This document shows, piece after piece, positions 1 through 8,904 of a stretch of DNA of 37,323 bases. Position 1 is the first letter of the stretch; every line of letters starts with the position of its first letter. The position numbers and the translations under genes are program-made. Below the pieces are notes generated by a model. The model made no database searches. It saw only the letters and a list, made by a program, of their open reading frames with translations, and was not told where the DNA came from. This DNA comes from an uncultured Flavobacteriaceae bacterium (GTDB lineage: Bacteria; Bacteroidota; Bacteroidia; Flavobacteriales; Flavobacteriaceae): the NCBI GenBank assembly GCA_937136455.1, contig CAKZOO010000058.1:1-37323 (forward strand), read 5' to 3'.

Positions 1-3000
1 AACACTGTTTGATTTTATAGTTAAAGGCGATGTCGGACTTGTTGTTCCTATACCAACTCTACTATTAGCAATATCAATATAAGCAGTATCATCCGCTACA
101 GCCTGATTGCTAGAATTACCAACAAATAAACGACCTTCGTTTAGGTTGGGAACAGCGTTGGAGCGACCAGCACCCATTACGGTAATAGAACCAGCGGAGT
201 TGTCTGATCTCGTCACTTTAGCCATCTTCTGAAGAGCGGAAGCTTCTCCAGTAGGTGCAATACCAGTTAGTTGACCAGCTATATCACTAACAAATAATTC
301 GTCGCCTTCAGAATAATTGCTTGTATCTAAATTAGTAACAGAACCAAAATTGACAACCCGAACGTTCGCGTTAGCGTTTACGGTTTCCTTTGAGACACCA
401 AAAGCTGGCATCTTGTTTGGGTCATTTGCGTCAGCTTTTGCTACAACCGTAGTGTTTCCATCAATACCCGAAATATAAACGACTTCTCCAGCAGATAATG
501 CTTCTCCAGCCTTTGCTCTGAATGATACAGCTCCTCGTAAGTCGCCGATAAATTCGTCAGCCTCAACGTCACCTGTAACAGTAACGTCAGTAGTGATGTC
601 AAGTGATGTACCACTGATGTCGCCAACGATAATTCCCAACTCGGAGCTATTTCCATAACCAAGTACGCTATCGAGATCTTGACTGTCAGTCTCTGTAGAG
701 ATAGGTGAGAACCCTAATGCGCCCGTAATATCACCACTTGTGAGGGTATAAGTTGGGTTTGTAGCGCCATTTACTTCGAAGGTGAATACGTTACCAGCTT
801 TGGAAACTCCCGTAAGATAGTAATTCGGATCTGTGGACTCAGAAGAGGTGTTCAAACCTGTAACGTGACCAAAACTATCAAGTAGAACGTCTTGAATATA
901 CGTTCTCGCACTGTTGTCGCTACTACTCGCTGCTGCGATACTTGGATGAGCAGTAAGAAAGTTTCCCGTCTCTGAACTGGTGACGAAGTCGCCTGTATCG
1001 TTAACGTTGACTGGGGTATAACCTAATGCACCAGTAACGTCACCATTAGTAATACCCGTTAAGACGATATTGCCACCCATCGTGATATCACCTGTGACAT
1101 CAAGCGCTCCTGTCATCTCGACATCAACGTTAAACAGCGCACTATTCGCGCCACTGATAACTAATGCGTCTGTGCCATATTCTCCAATTGTAATTTTATC
1201 ATAAGTAGAAGTCGATTCGACTTCTACGATTGGGAGACCAGCGGCATCGTTGACAGAGAAGACAGTTCCTGTGACTTCATCAGTCACGCCGAATAAACGA
1301 CCATTAACACCGTCAACAGAAAATATATCAGATACTCCTGTATCATCATTAGTGACTGTTGTTGGACCAGCACTAAGGTTGCCAACCTGCATGTCGCGAG
1401 AAGACGTATTACCTTGAGCTAAAACCTCATCAAGAGTTTGATCGTCGGTTTCTGTGGAGATGGGCGAGAACCCTAACGCACCCGTAATCTGACCAGATGT
1501 AAGTGTAAGCGCCCCTTCATGTTGAGTAACGTCACCTTCTGTAACCGTATAATCGGTGAGGAAGTTACCCGTCTCTGCACTAGTGACGAAGTCGCCTGTA
1601 TCGTTAACGTTGACTGGGGTATAACCTAATGCACCAGTAACGTCACCGCTAGTAATACCCGTTAAGACGATGTTACCACCCATCGTAATATCCTCAGAAA
1701 CAGTCAAGTCTCCTGTCGGAATATATACCCCGCCACTAAAATCTAAAGATGCTGTATGAGCGCCTTTTGATACGTGGTCTCTGTTTTGCCCATCTGCAAA
1801 TACAGAAGCTCCAATGTCAGATGAAGGTATCTTGCCTCTCCGACCCATAATAGAAGAGAAATCTCCACTAGTAATAGACTGGTCACCCCCTAAAATAACT
1901 GAGCGATCACCACTTACTCTGTTGCCTTCCCCTCCTAAAATTCCTCCAAAAGAGGAATACACTTTGTTGTCTTCTCCCCCCCCGATAAAAGAATAACCAT
2001 TTCCTGTTATCAGGTTTACTGTTCCCCCGCCAATAACAGAAGCGGTGGCATATATATCGTTGTCAAATCCACCCCCTATAAAACTTCCTGCTGCGGTCTC
2101 TATTTTATTACTGTAGCCTCCTCCTATAACCGCATAATTAGATCCTGTTATATCGTTATTGTATCCACCCACACTAGAAGAGTAATCTGAGTCTACAATA
2201 TCAATACCAGAACCTCCACCAATAAAATCAAAATCACCCCCTAAAATTGAGTTCTCTGTACCTACAACGATAGCATCGTAGTCACCACTGACTACGTTTT
2301 TCGTCCCCATGAAAGCTGCTGAAGCAAAAGAATTAGCTGAGTTTTTATAAGCCGCATAAGAGGCGGGGCTAAACTCTACAGCTGGAGCATTTATATTGAG
2401 GTGTCTAGTTGTTTGATTAGTGAAAATTTCTACTGGGTCTTCAGAGCTAGAGCTATCTAATAAAGTTATTTTTTTATCAACCCCTAGATCTACATCATTT
2501 AATGTCGATTTTCCACCTACAGAAATATCATTATTAAAAGAAGAATTTCTTGAAACCTGAACTTCATTGCTGCTAACTTGGATGTAGGTTGTTTCTGAGG
2601 ACGACCCTGACTCGCAATACTTAAGGTTTATTACTGAACCTTTAAAGTTTATAGTTTCTCCACAGCTACCTATTGTTGTATTAGCTTCTGTGATTATATC
2701 GCCTCCTATAGTAAGGTCTCCAGTAATCTCAGATGACCCAACTATAAAACCTAATTCTGAACTATTACCGTTGGAGAGAACATCACCAAGATCCTGACTC
2801 CCTCCAAAAGCCCCAGTATCATCTTTAGTGATGTATTGATTGGTCGCAATAGGACTATCTTCAAAAGTATATGGGCCTACAGTCCAAGGCGCTCCAGAGC
2901 CAAGATTACCATAAGGGACATAATGCAGATATACAGGATCACCATTTGGAAGCGCTCCCTCACTAATGTCAAAAACCTGAACTGATTGGTTTGTTAAATT

Positions 3001-3612
3001 TCTAGAGAATACAGGATTAGGATTAATCTGATTACTAAACTCGTCTGAACTGGTGGAGCTATAAACTTCAATCCTATCAAAAGCTGTATAACCAATATCA
3101 TTATTGAATGCAACGACACTAGTTAAAACTCCAGTTTGGCCACTAGAGTTTACAGTTGTTTTTGGACTCTTAGATGATGAGTGTGAAGTTGTACCTGTAG
3201 AATCTTGAATTTCAATGCCACTAAATTCAAGGGTGTTTCCATAAAAATAAAATTCAGATGTGTGTGTCTCTGAAGATTCAGAAAGGGTGATTTTAATACC
3301 AAAATCTTTTGTATACTCCCCGAATACATTTACGTTATCATATTCGGTAAAAGTGAAAACGTTAGATTTATAATTAGTAAGAAAATCTTCATATTGAACC
3401 ACCCCATTGATATCAAGAACATCAACACTTATACTATTAACATAACTATTAGCCAATAGATCAGTATTGCTTGATACTGACCCGCTAGTTCTATCCAAGA
3501 TACCCAAGTCAATAGTGACAGCCTTATTAAGGTGTACACCACTACCCGTGCTCGTTAAGGTCAAATCTGTTTGGTCAACCGTAAAGGATGGCTGAAATTC
3601 GTATAAAGGCAT
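1..3612 (-). CDS. Long tail fibre / adhesin-like protein, C-terminus beyond window
   Basis: From the ATG at 3612 the frame stays open for 1204 codons to base 1, so the end of the protein lies outside the window. It directly follows the J gene and probably forms a distal host-binding fibre. Residues about 455-590 hold roughly ten repeats of about 14 residues with a core like IGGG-x-DN-x-I, resembling the left-handed beta-roll of YadA/Hep_Hag adhesin heads. Residues about 640-850 hold two copies of a block containing GALGYTPVN and TGDFVTS, typical of phage fibres. Three short segments of the form LD-x-VL-x-x-GN (near 2790, 1430 and 680) are another common fibre motif. Near the edge the text VGIGTTSP appears, which often precedes a C-terminal chaperone domain, but none is visible here. 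Family assignment is from repeats and position, not from a single domain. Confidence 0.8.
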   Translation of the reverse strand, partial: MPLYEFQPSFTVDQTDLTLTSTGSGVHLNKAVTIDLGILDRTSGSVSSNTDLLANSYVNSISVDVLDINGVVQYEDFLTNYKSNVFTFTEYDNVNVFGEYTKDFGIKITLSESSETHTSEFYFYGNTLEFSGIEIQDSTGTTSHSSSKSPKTTVNSSGQTGVLTSVVAFNNDIGYTAFDRIEVYSSTSSDEFSNQINPNPVFSRNLTNQSVQVFDISEGALPNGDPVYLHYVPYGNLGSGAPWTVGPYTFEDSPIATNQYITKDDTGAFGGSQDLGDVLSNGNSSELGFIVGSSEITGDLTIGGDIITEANTTIGSCGETINFKGSVINLKYCESGSSSETTYIQVSSNEVQVSRNSSFNNDISVGGKSTLNDVDLGVDKKITLLDSSSSEDPVEIFTNQTTRHLNINAPAVEFSPASYAAYKNSANSFASAAFMGTKNVVSGDYDAIVVGTENSILGGDFDFIGGGSGIDIVDSDYSSSVGGYNNDITGSNYAVIGGGYSNKIETAAGSFIGGGFDNDIYATASVIGGGTVNLITGNGYSFIGGGEDNKVYSSFGGILGGEGNRVSGDRSVILGGDQSITSGDFSSIMGRRGKIPSSDIGASVFADGQNRDHVSKGAHTASLDFSGGVYIPTGDLTVSEDITMGGNIVLTGITSGDVTGALGYTPVNVNDTGDFVTSAETGNFLTDYTVTEGDVTQHEGALTLTSGQITGALGFSPISTETDDQTLDEVLAQGNTSSRDMQVGNLSAGPTTVTNDDTGVSDIFSVDGVNGRLFGVTDEVTGTVFSVNDAAGLPIVEVESTSTYDKITIGEYGTDALVISGANSALFNVDVEMTGALDVTGDITMGGNIVLTGITNGDVTGALGYTPVNVNDTGDFVTSSETGNFLTAHPSIAAASSSDNSARTYIQDVLLDSFGHVTGLNTSSESTDPNYYLTGVSKAGNVFTFEVNGATNPTYTLTSGDITGALGFSPISTETDSQDLDSVLGYGNSSELGIIVGDISGTSLDITTDVTVTGDVEADEFIGDLRGAVSFRAKAGEALSAGEVVYISGIDGNTTVVAKADANDPNKMPAFGVSKETVNANANVRVVNFGSVTNLDTSNYSEGDELFVSDIAGQLTGIAPTGEASALQKMAKVTRSDNSAGSITVMGAGRSNAVPNLNEGRLFVGNSSNQAVADDTAYIDIANSRVGIGTTSPTSPLTIKSNSV
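961..1091 (-). repeat. In-frame direct repeat, copy B of fibre block
   Basis: This stretch closely matches 1564-1694, exactly 603 bases (201 codons) away, and encodes the same peptide block (MGGNIVLTGIT, GALGYTPVN, TGDFVTS, ETGNFLT). The few differences between copies are mostly synonymous, so the protein repeat is under constraint or the copies were recently homogenised. Confidence 0.8.
1564..1694 (-). repeat. In-frame direct repeat, copy A of fibre block
   Basis: Partner of the repeat at 961-1091 within the same fibre gene. Substitutions are spread over all base types and lie mainly at third codon positions. The 201-codon spacing keeps both copies in frame. Confidence 0.8.
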
Positions 3613-6600
3613 TTATTTAAACGTTATATTATTTATAAAAGATTTATCAAACTCTTCTAACTCTGTATAAAGTATGAATGTTCTTAAAGTAGAAAAGTCT
3701 GAATCTAGAGTTTTGGTAGCATCTGTAGAAGATCCAATAGCTCTTACACTTAAAGCGTAATTACCGATAGAAGATAAATCATCAAATTTCACAGACTCCC
3801 CCGCTATTCCTGTTGAGAAGCTGCCTCCGTTTGGATATCTTAGAACAGCCTCATAGCTAGTCTTCGATGTTACTTCATCCCAATCACCACTAATATAAAA
3901 GGTATCTGCTTCTGTCCCCTCACCAGTGGTAATAGATAAGTTTTCTGGGGCTGATAACCCAGTATATGTCACATCTCCAATTTGGGTCGCGACATTATAG
4001 TCATATGTGTTTTCTTTTCTATCTAAAGAAATATTGTTTTCAATCAAAGAGAATTTGCCAGTTTCAAACTTGGCCGCAGATACTAAGTATTCGTTAGGGC
4101 TATTTTCTTTGATAGAGTCAATCTTGTATAAGATATCATCTGCATTTTTCAAATCAAATCTATATGGGCTACCCAGCTTAATGAATTGTAAATACTCAGG
4201 TTTATCTACACCACTAACAAAGCTAAAACCGTCTCCTGTTCCCTGTGAGGTGGTAATTAAAGTAATAATATGTGGTTCTGAATTAAGAACTATATCTGAT
4301 TCTAATATACCCCTATTATTTAAAAAATTTAAATCCCCACTAATTTCACCCGAAATATTTATCTCTGGTGTAGTCCTCTTATCTGGATCGCTATCATCGT
4401 AAGTGGAAACTAAACCAGTATTCAAACTAGCTAGTGTATGTGTGGTGTCTTTGTTTATATAATCTATGTCTGAGGTCTCAAGCCCAGTAGCGAAGACCCA
4501 ACCAGTTGCCCCAGTATCAAAGTAAAGAATGTTGTCTCCCGTCCCTGTATATAGAGCATACTCAGAAAATTTATCTAACTCTTCTATATCGTCTTCTGTA
4601 TAACCTTCTTTATAGCCAGAGAAATTATATAACCCTGTATATATACCTAAAGAATCGGTAATAGTAAAAGTATCTGTTCTCGACCTTTTTGTAGAAGCTA
4701 TATTATCTAGTTCACTAATTGAGCTTTCTCCTGTCGGGCTATAAACAGTTAATACACCCGTCATGGAGCTGCTAGAGTAAGGCCCACTTAATTGAATATA
4801 TTCATTATCAACATCAACGCTAAGAACCTTTCCAAAGTTTGATTTTTCGTTCTTGAGGTCATCGTCTACAATAATAAGATCACCGGGTTGACAAAGTAAA
4901 GCTTCTAAGCCAGAAGTGAATGCAACCCTTTGGTTTTCTTTAATAGTCTTATATATTAGATGTTGACCAATTCTTCTAGCCATAGATCTAGAGGTAACAC
5001 CCAAGCCATCAATTCTTTGTTTAAACACGCCCCTGCTTCTAATGTCCTCTTCATCCTCAATAACTTCAACTTTGGGGGTGAAGTTCTCAAACCTATCTAA
5101 GTAAGAAACTTCAACTGTATTAAACTGCTGATCCCTTCTCAAGTTTGAATAATTAAAAGCCCCATCTTTAACATTGTTGTTGTTGAATGTCGCCATGGGA
5201 GACTTAATTCTTTCATCAGAAAAAGATACTTCAGAAGCCCTAAAGAATGTTTGGCCCCTAAATAATTTTGATATAAGCTGTATAGAATCAAATATCTTTT
5301 CATCACTTTTAAACATGATGTTGCAGGAATATCTAGGCTCTAGCCCCCCACGACCGTCTGGCACTCCTTCGAAAACTCCATTTGCGTCAACCCCATCACA
5401 AAATCTGCCTATTTTATAAAGCTCCCATTTGTTAATATCATCAGAGTCCACATATCTACCTAAACCATATCTAGTATTAGTAAGCAAGTCATACAGAATC
5501 CAAGCTGGATTATCAGTCCAACCTGTTTTAAAACTCCCATCCCAATCACCTTGATAAATAGATTTTCTTTCCTCTGAAGCTGCGTCTAATTCTCGCGTTG
5601 TTTCATAATACCTTTTATCTATCTTCATCCCAAATTCTTCAGTTGGGAAATAATTTTTTGGTATTTGAACTAATTTTAATCTAGCGTCGAAAGATCTTTG
5701 AGGTGTGGAAGAAAAACTTTTAGAGTCGATCTTCGTCCCTACGATTGCAGAGAATGGGTACTTTAAATTAACAGGTATAATCTCTGTGACTTTATAAAAG
5801 GTTAACTCCTTGGATATTAAGACCGAAAACGTTTCTGTTGATAACTTCCTAACTTGAACATATCTTTTTTCTGGAGAAGAGTAAGAGTTGTTGGTTGAAT
5901 AGTCACTAATTCTAGGTAGAGAAAATGGCGTAGACAGAGAAGCATCCCCATCTAAATTTTGAATATCTCTAACATGTTTAAATTGATCTGGACTGTCTGG
6001 ATTACTAGGATTTCCAATATCAAGAAGGGTCGAGCCTTCCACAAGGGCAGCAATCCTGTAGGTTTTCGTTACTGTTGGTATTTTAAATCCATTAGATAAC
6101 ACTTTACCGACTTCGATTTCCACATTGAGAATTGCAGGTAATTTATCTCCGACTTTAAAATCATCATCATCATCATCGTATTGTTTTTCTACAGTATCGA
6201 AAAGAGAATCTATTTTTAATGTTACAAAAATTTCAGAGACATTTGGATTATTTATGTAATAAGTGATTGGCGAACCTCTTTCTTCTAGAAGATACTCCCT
6301 ATTTTGATTGTTCCAAGAAGAGTAATTTTTATTACCGCCAGTTCTAAGAGAATCATTACTACCCTCATCAGTAGGTAACCCACCTTGGAGCGTTAAATTA
6401 GGCCCACTATAGTCAGCGGAATCCATACTAAAGTTAATCTTATTTTGGCTATTAATTCTTTTTATTCTTTGAACCTGACCAGATGCCTTAAAAGGCCCAT
6501 AAACATTTTTATCTACAATTTTATCGATATGAATTTTATTAAAGAAATGAAAAGGAGATTGATCCTCATATCCTTTCCTCGCTTCAATTAAAACATTATT

Positions 6601-7938
6601 AAAATTATACTTTGAATTAAATTTTAAGCTTTCTACAGTGGTGATTGTTAATTGCGCGATTTTCTTGAAATCTTCTATAAACTTTTTTATTTGGTATTTA
6701 TTTGTTATCACCCTCGCAGAACCTTTTCTTATTACAGGCGGACCTTCTGGTAATGGAATAAAAGTAAATGATGCCCCTAAAATATCTTCGTTTAGGTTGA
6801 TACTACCATCAGAATTAAAAGCTGGAATTAATAAGTCTACATAACTAGAACTTCTGAACAGGTCTGAATATCTGCCTGATGCTTCAGTAGGAACCACGCA
6901 GACTTCTTTAGCTTTGTCTATTGGGAACTGAATGCTGCTCACCCCGCTACTCAATACGTCTCTATCTGGGTAATACATTGCCATGTAACCCACTTGCCAG
7001 TTTTGCGTAAAGAACTCTTTATAAAGATCTACAGCATTAGCGCTCCTCCAGCTATAGTTCCCAAAGGCTTGATCCATTTTTTGCCCTATTAAATCACGCA
7101 TAAAAGGATTTACGTCTTCACCAACTGTGGTGGCTGGACCGTAGCTATTCCAAGCATCTAGAATATCCTGAAAAAAAGACACTCCAGAAACACCTTTTTT
7201 GAAATCTACACTATTTTTTTCTGCCATGACGACATCCGCCATAGCATGAAAGTTGGAATAACTCTGAAGTGAGTTATGTAAACCGACAAAAAGGTTTGAG
7301 TTTTGTATCGTTGAGTCTTCAGTAAATAAAAGATTGTATTCCTTCCATGCTCCATCCCAACTCCCAAAGTAAAATGAAATTGAATTTTCTGTTAGAGTAT
7401 TAGCGTATCTATAACCAAGTATTCTATTATTTGAATTTGGATCGTAAGATACCTGCTCAAAATCTCTCCCATTACTTACGAATGGAGCGTTATCACTCAC
7501 TAAATTTTGGAAAGTTAATACGTTCTCAGCCCTTAAATAAGAGCGAGAAAGCTTACGAAGATTTATGACTTCAGAAATACTAGCCCCACCATCATCTTGT
7601 GTATCTATATTCGCAAAGGTCGAAATACTCTTCTGAGCTTTAACTTTATCCTCGGTAGTTAGCTCAGATTCAGAATCCTCATTAGAGTCAATAGCTACTG
7701 CAACTGGAGTACCATCAAAATAAATACCTCTAGACAAATCAGTATTGCTTAAAAGTTTCCCTTTTGAATCTACCAAACCCTCAATTGGGCCATCAGATAT
7801 TAAGTCTAAAGTTTCAATATAACTAAATGAAGCTCCAAATTGAAAATCTCCAATTTTAGGAGGCGACAAAACCGCAGGTTTAACTTTAGGTTTTTTACCC
7901 GCACCATAAAGCCTTTTTTTTCTAGATAAATGATTCAT
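3613..7938 (-). CDS. Tail tip attachment / host specificity protein J
   Basis: A 1441-residue central tail-tip protein like lambda J, which forms the tip hub and contacts the receptor. The N-terminus has the family signature around ISDGPIEGLVD (residues about 45-60). The segment near residues 805-850 (NPAWILYDLLTNTRYGLGR, then GRFCDG, then EPRYSCN) is the most diagnostic J block, and QPGDLIIVDDD near residue 1020 also fits. Residues about 1325-1420 look like a fibronectin type III domain (start SAPENLSI). The protein is about 300 residues longer than lambda J, with the excess spread through variable regions. The gene overlaps the upstream I gene by ATGA and is followed directly by the fibre gene, giving the lambda order L-K-I-J-fibre. 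Confidence 0.93.
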   Translation of the reverse strand: MNHLSRKKRLYGAGKKPKVKPAVLSPPKIGDFQFGASFSYIETLDLISDGPIEGLVDSKGKLLSNTDLSRGIYFDGTPVAVAIDSNEDSESELTTEDKVKAQKSISTFANIDTQDDGGASISEVINLRKLSRSYLRAENVLTFQNLVSDNAPFVSNGRDFEQVSYDPNSNNRILGYRYANTLTENSISFYFGSWDGAWKEYNLLFTEDSTIQNSNLFVGLHNSLQSYSNFHAMADVVMAEKNSVDFKKGVSGVSFFQDILDAWNSYGPATTVGEDVNPFMRDLIGQKMDQAFGNYSWRSANAVDLYKEFFTQNWQVGYMAMYYPDRDVLSSGVSSIQFPIDKAKEVCVVPTEASGRYSDLFRSSSYVDLLIPAFNSDGSINLNEDILGASFTFIPLPEGPPVIRKGSARVITNKYQIKKFIEDFKKIAQLTITTVESLKFNSKYNFNNVLIEARKGYEDQSPFHFFNKIHIDKIVDKNVYGPFKASGQVQRIKRINSQNKINFSMDSADYSGPNLTLQGGLPTDEGSNDSLRTGGNKNYSSWNNQNREYLLEERGSPITYYINNPNVSEIFVTLKIDSLFDTVEKQYDDDDDDFKVGDKLPAILNVEIEVGKVLSNGFKIPTVTKTYRIAALVEGSTLLDIGNPSNPDSPDQFKHVRDIQNLDGDASLSTPFSLPRISDYSTNNSYSSPEKRYVQVRKLSTETFSVLISKELTFYKVTEIIPVNLKYPFSAIVGTKIDSKSFSSTPQRSFDARLKLVQIPKNYFPTEEFGMKIDKRYYETTRELDAASEERKSIYQGDWDGSFKTGWTDNPAWILYDLLTNTRYGLGRYVDSDDINKWELYKIGRFCDGVDANGVFEGVPDGRGGLEPRYSCNIMFKSDEKIFDSIQLISKLFRGQTFFRASEVSFSDERIKSPMATFNNNNVKDGAFNYSNLRRDQQFNTVEVSYLDRFENFTPKVEVIEDEEDIRSRGVFKQRIDGLGVTSRSMARRIGQHLIYKTIKENQRVAFTSGLEALLCQPGDLIIVDDDLKNEKSNFGKVLSVDVDNEYIQLSGPYSSSSMTGVLTVYSPTGESSISELDNIASTKRSRTDTFTITDSLGIYTGLYNFSGYKEGYTEDDIEELDKFSEYALYTGTGDNILYFDTGATGWVFATGLETSDIDYINKDTTHTLASLNTGLVSTYDDSDPDKRTTPEINISGEISGDLNFLNNRGILESDIVLNSEPHIITLITTSQGTGDGFSFVSGVDKPEYLQFIKLGSPYRFDLKNADDILYKIDSIKENSPNEYLVSAAKFETGKFSLIENNISLDRKENTYDYNVATQIGDVTYTGLSAPENLSITTGEGTEADTFYISGDWDEVTSKTSYEAVLRYPNGGSFSTGIAGESVKFDDLSSIGNYALSVRAIGSSTDATKTLDSDFSTLRTFILYTELEEFDKSFINNITFK
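6160..6177 (+). repeat. (ATC)6 trinucleotide run inside J
   Basis: Six perfect ATC units on the plus strand encode six consecutive aspartates in J on the minus strand. Such runs can change length by slippage. It is in frame and does not disrupt the gene. Confidence 0.9.
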
Positions 7939-8522
7939 TTAAATGTCGGGTTAGAAATTTCATAATCGGAATCTTCAGATCCATCAAATGTATTGTGCTC
8001 CATACCATCGATAGAGCTTATTGTCTGAGGTAACGATTTAAGTGATGATTGAATAACGCTTGAACCAACCTTTAACCTACCGTATCCGATTGGGAGAGGC
8101 GAACCTTGAGCAGCTAAGTTGATTTGACTACTACTGAACATTAAAGATTTACTATCTCCACCCACAACTGTTTCGCCGCCATCAATAGTGCCGGGGTCCA
8201 TTAAAGCGTACTGAATTGCTGCGCTAGCTAAACTAAAAGCTAAACCTATAAGAATTTGCTCTAGACCAGACCCGACAATAAATGGCACAAAGTCTATTTC
8301 TTGGGGATTTTTACTATTAAAGAATAAATCTCTATTAAGTCTTTTTTTATTAACCAAAATTTCGTAAGAAAAACCTTGTTTTTGGAGATCCACGACTGTT
8401 TTTCTGAATCCATCTCTATTGGCATCTATAGCACGAATGACATCTCTAGGCTTATTAAGGTCCATTTTGAAGACTTTGCCATATTTTTGCGCTAAAATTC
8501 CATGTAATCTAATAGTTGTCAT
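7935..8522 (-). CDS. Tail assembly protein I-like
   Basis: A 195-residue homologue of lambda tail assembly protein I, which acts during tail-tip assembly. The first 90 residues look like the beta-grasp region of the family (start TTIRLHGILAQKYGK, later the EIDFVPFIVGSG segment). A Gly/Ala-rich hydrophobic stretch follows at about residues 92-115, as usual for this family. The start is well supported: AAGGAGG lies three bases upstream of the ATG, one of the few clear Shine-Dalgarno sites here. The gene overlaps K by 14 bases and J by four bases, so translation is probably coupled. Confidence 0.88.
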   Translation of the reverse strand: MTTIRLHGILAQKYGKVFKMDLNKPRDVIRAIDANRDGFRKTVVDLQKQGFSYEILVNKKRLNRDLFFNSKNPQEIDFVPFIVGSGLEQILIGLAFSLASAAIQYALMDPGTIDGGETVVGGDSKSLMFSSSQINLAAQGSPLPIGYGRLKVGSSVIQSSLKSLPQTISSIDGMEHNTFDGSEDSDYEISNPTFK

Positions 8523-8904
8523 AGTCCTCCTTAAACCTGTTATGTATAATTACATCTGTTTCTAGATTTTGTGGCTCATAAAGATTAAATTTTTTAGTTT
8601 CCACGCTATATATCAAAAAAGGGATGCAACAGGTATTAGCCATCTTAATGTCAAACTCTGACGGTTCCGAATCGGAATTGATGTGACTGTGATAAACAGC
8701 TACTAAATCATATTCGTCCTTAAACAATAAGTAGTTCAAGGGGTCAATCATGAAGTGCTTTGATGGGTCTTCTGCAATGTTTTTTTGAATTTGAAATACA
8801 TAAGACTCCTTATCTCTATCAAAACCTAAGAAACCACAAACCTCCACAAAAGAGTTGGACTCTGATTCATCTACTATCTGCTGTAAACTATTTTTTAAAT
8901 TCAT
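8509..8904 (-). CDS. Tail assembly protein K-like JAMM/Mov34 peptidase domain
   Basis: A 131-residue protein with an intact JAMM zinc-peptidase motif: Glu21, His72-x-His74, seven residues, Ser82-x-x-Asp85. In lambda-like phages protein K sits between L and I and combines a JAMM domain with a C-terminal NlpC/P60 peptidase. Here the protein ends shortly after the JAMM domain and no NlpC/P60 Cys/His region is present. Position in the L-K-I-J order supports the assignment. The likely role is processing or assembly of the tail tip; the substrate is unknown. The ATG overlaps the end of the L gene by four bases. Confidence 0.88.
   Translation of the reverse strand: MNLKNSLQQIVDESESNSFVEVCGFLGFDRDKESYVFQIQKNIAEDPSKHFMIDPLNYLLFKDEYDLVAVYHSHINSDSEPSEFDIKMANTCCIPFLIYSVETKKFNLYEPQNLETDVIIHNRFKEDYDNY

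Noticed and set aside
961..1694. Possible template/variable repeat pair of a diversity-generating retroelement in the fibre gene
   Set aside because: Differences between the two copies are of all types and mostly silent, not concentrated at adenines, and no reverse transcriptase gene is visible.
4007..4402. 131-codon plus-strand open frame inside J
   Set aside because: It lies wholly opposite a well-conserved gene and has no start signal or recognisable domain.
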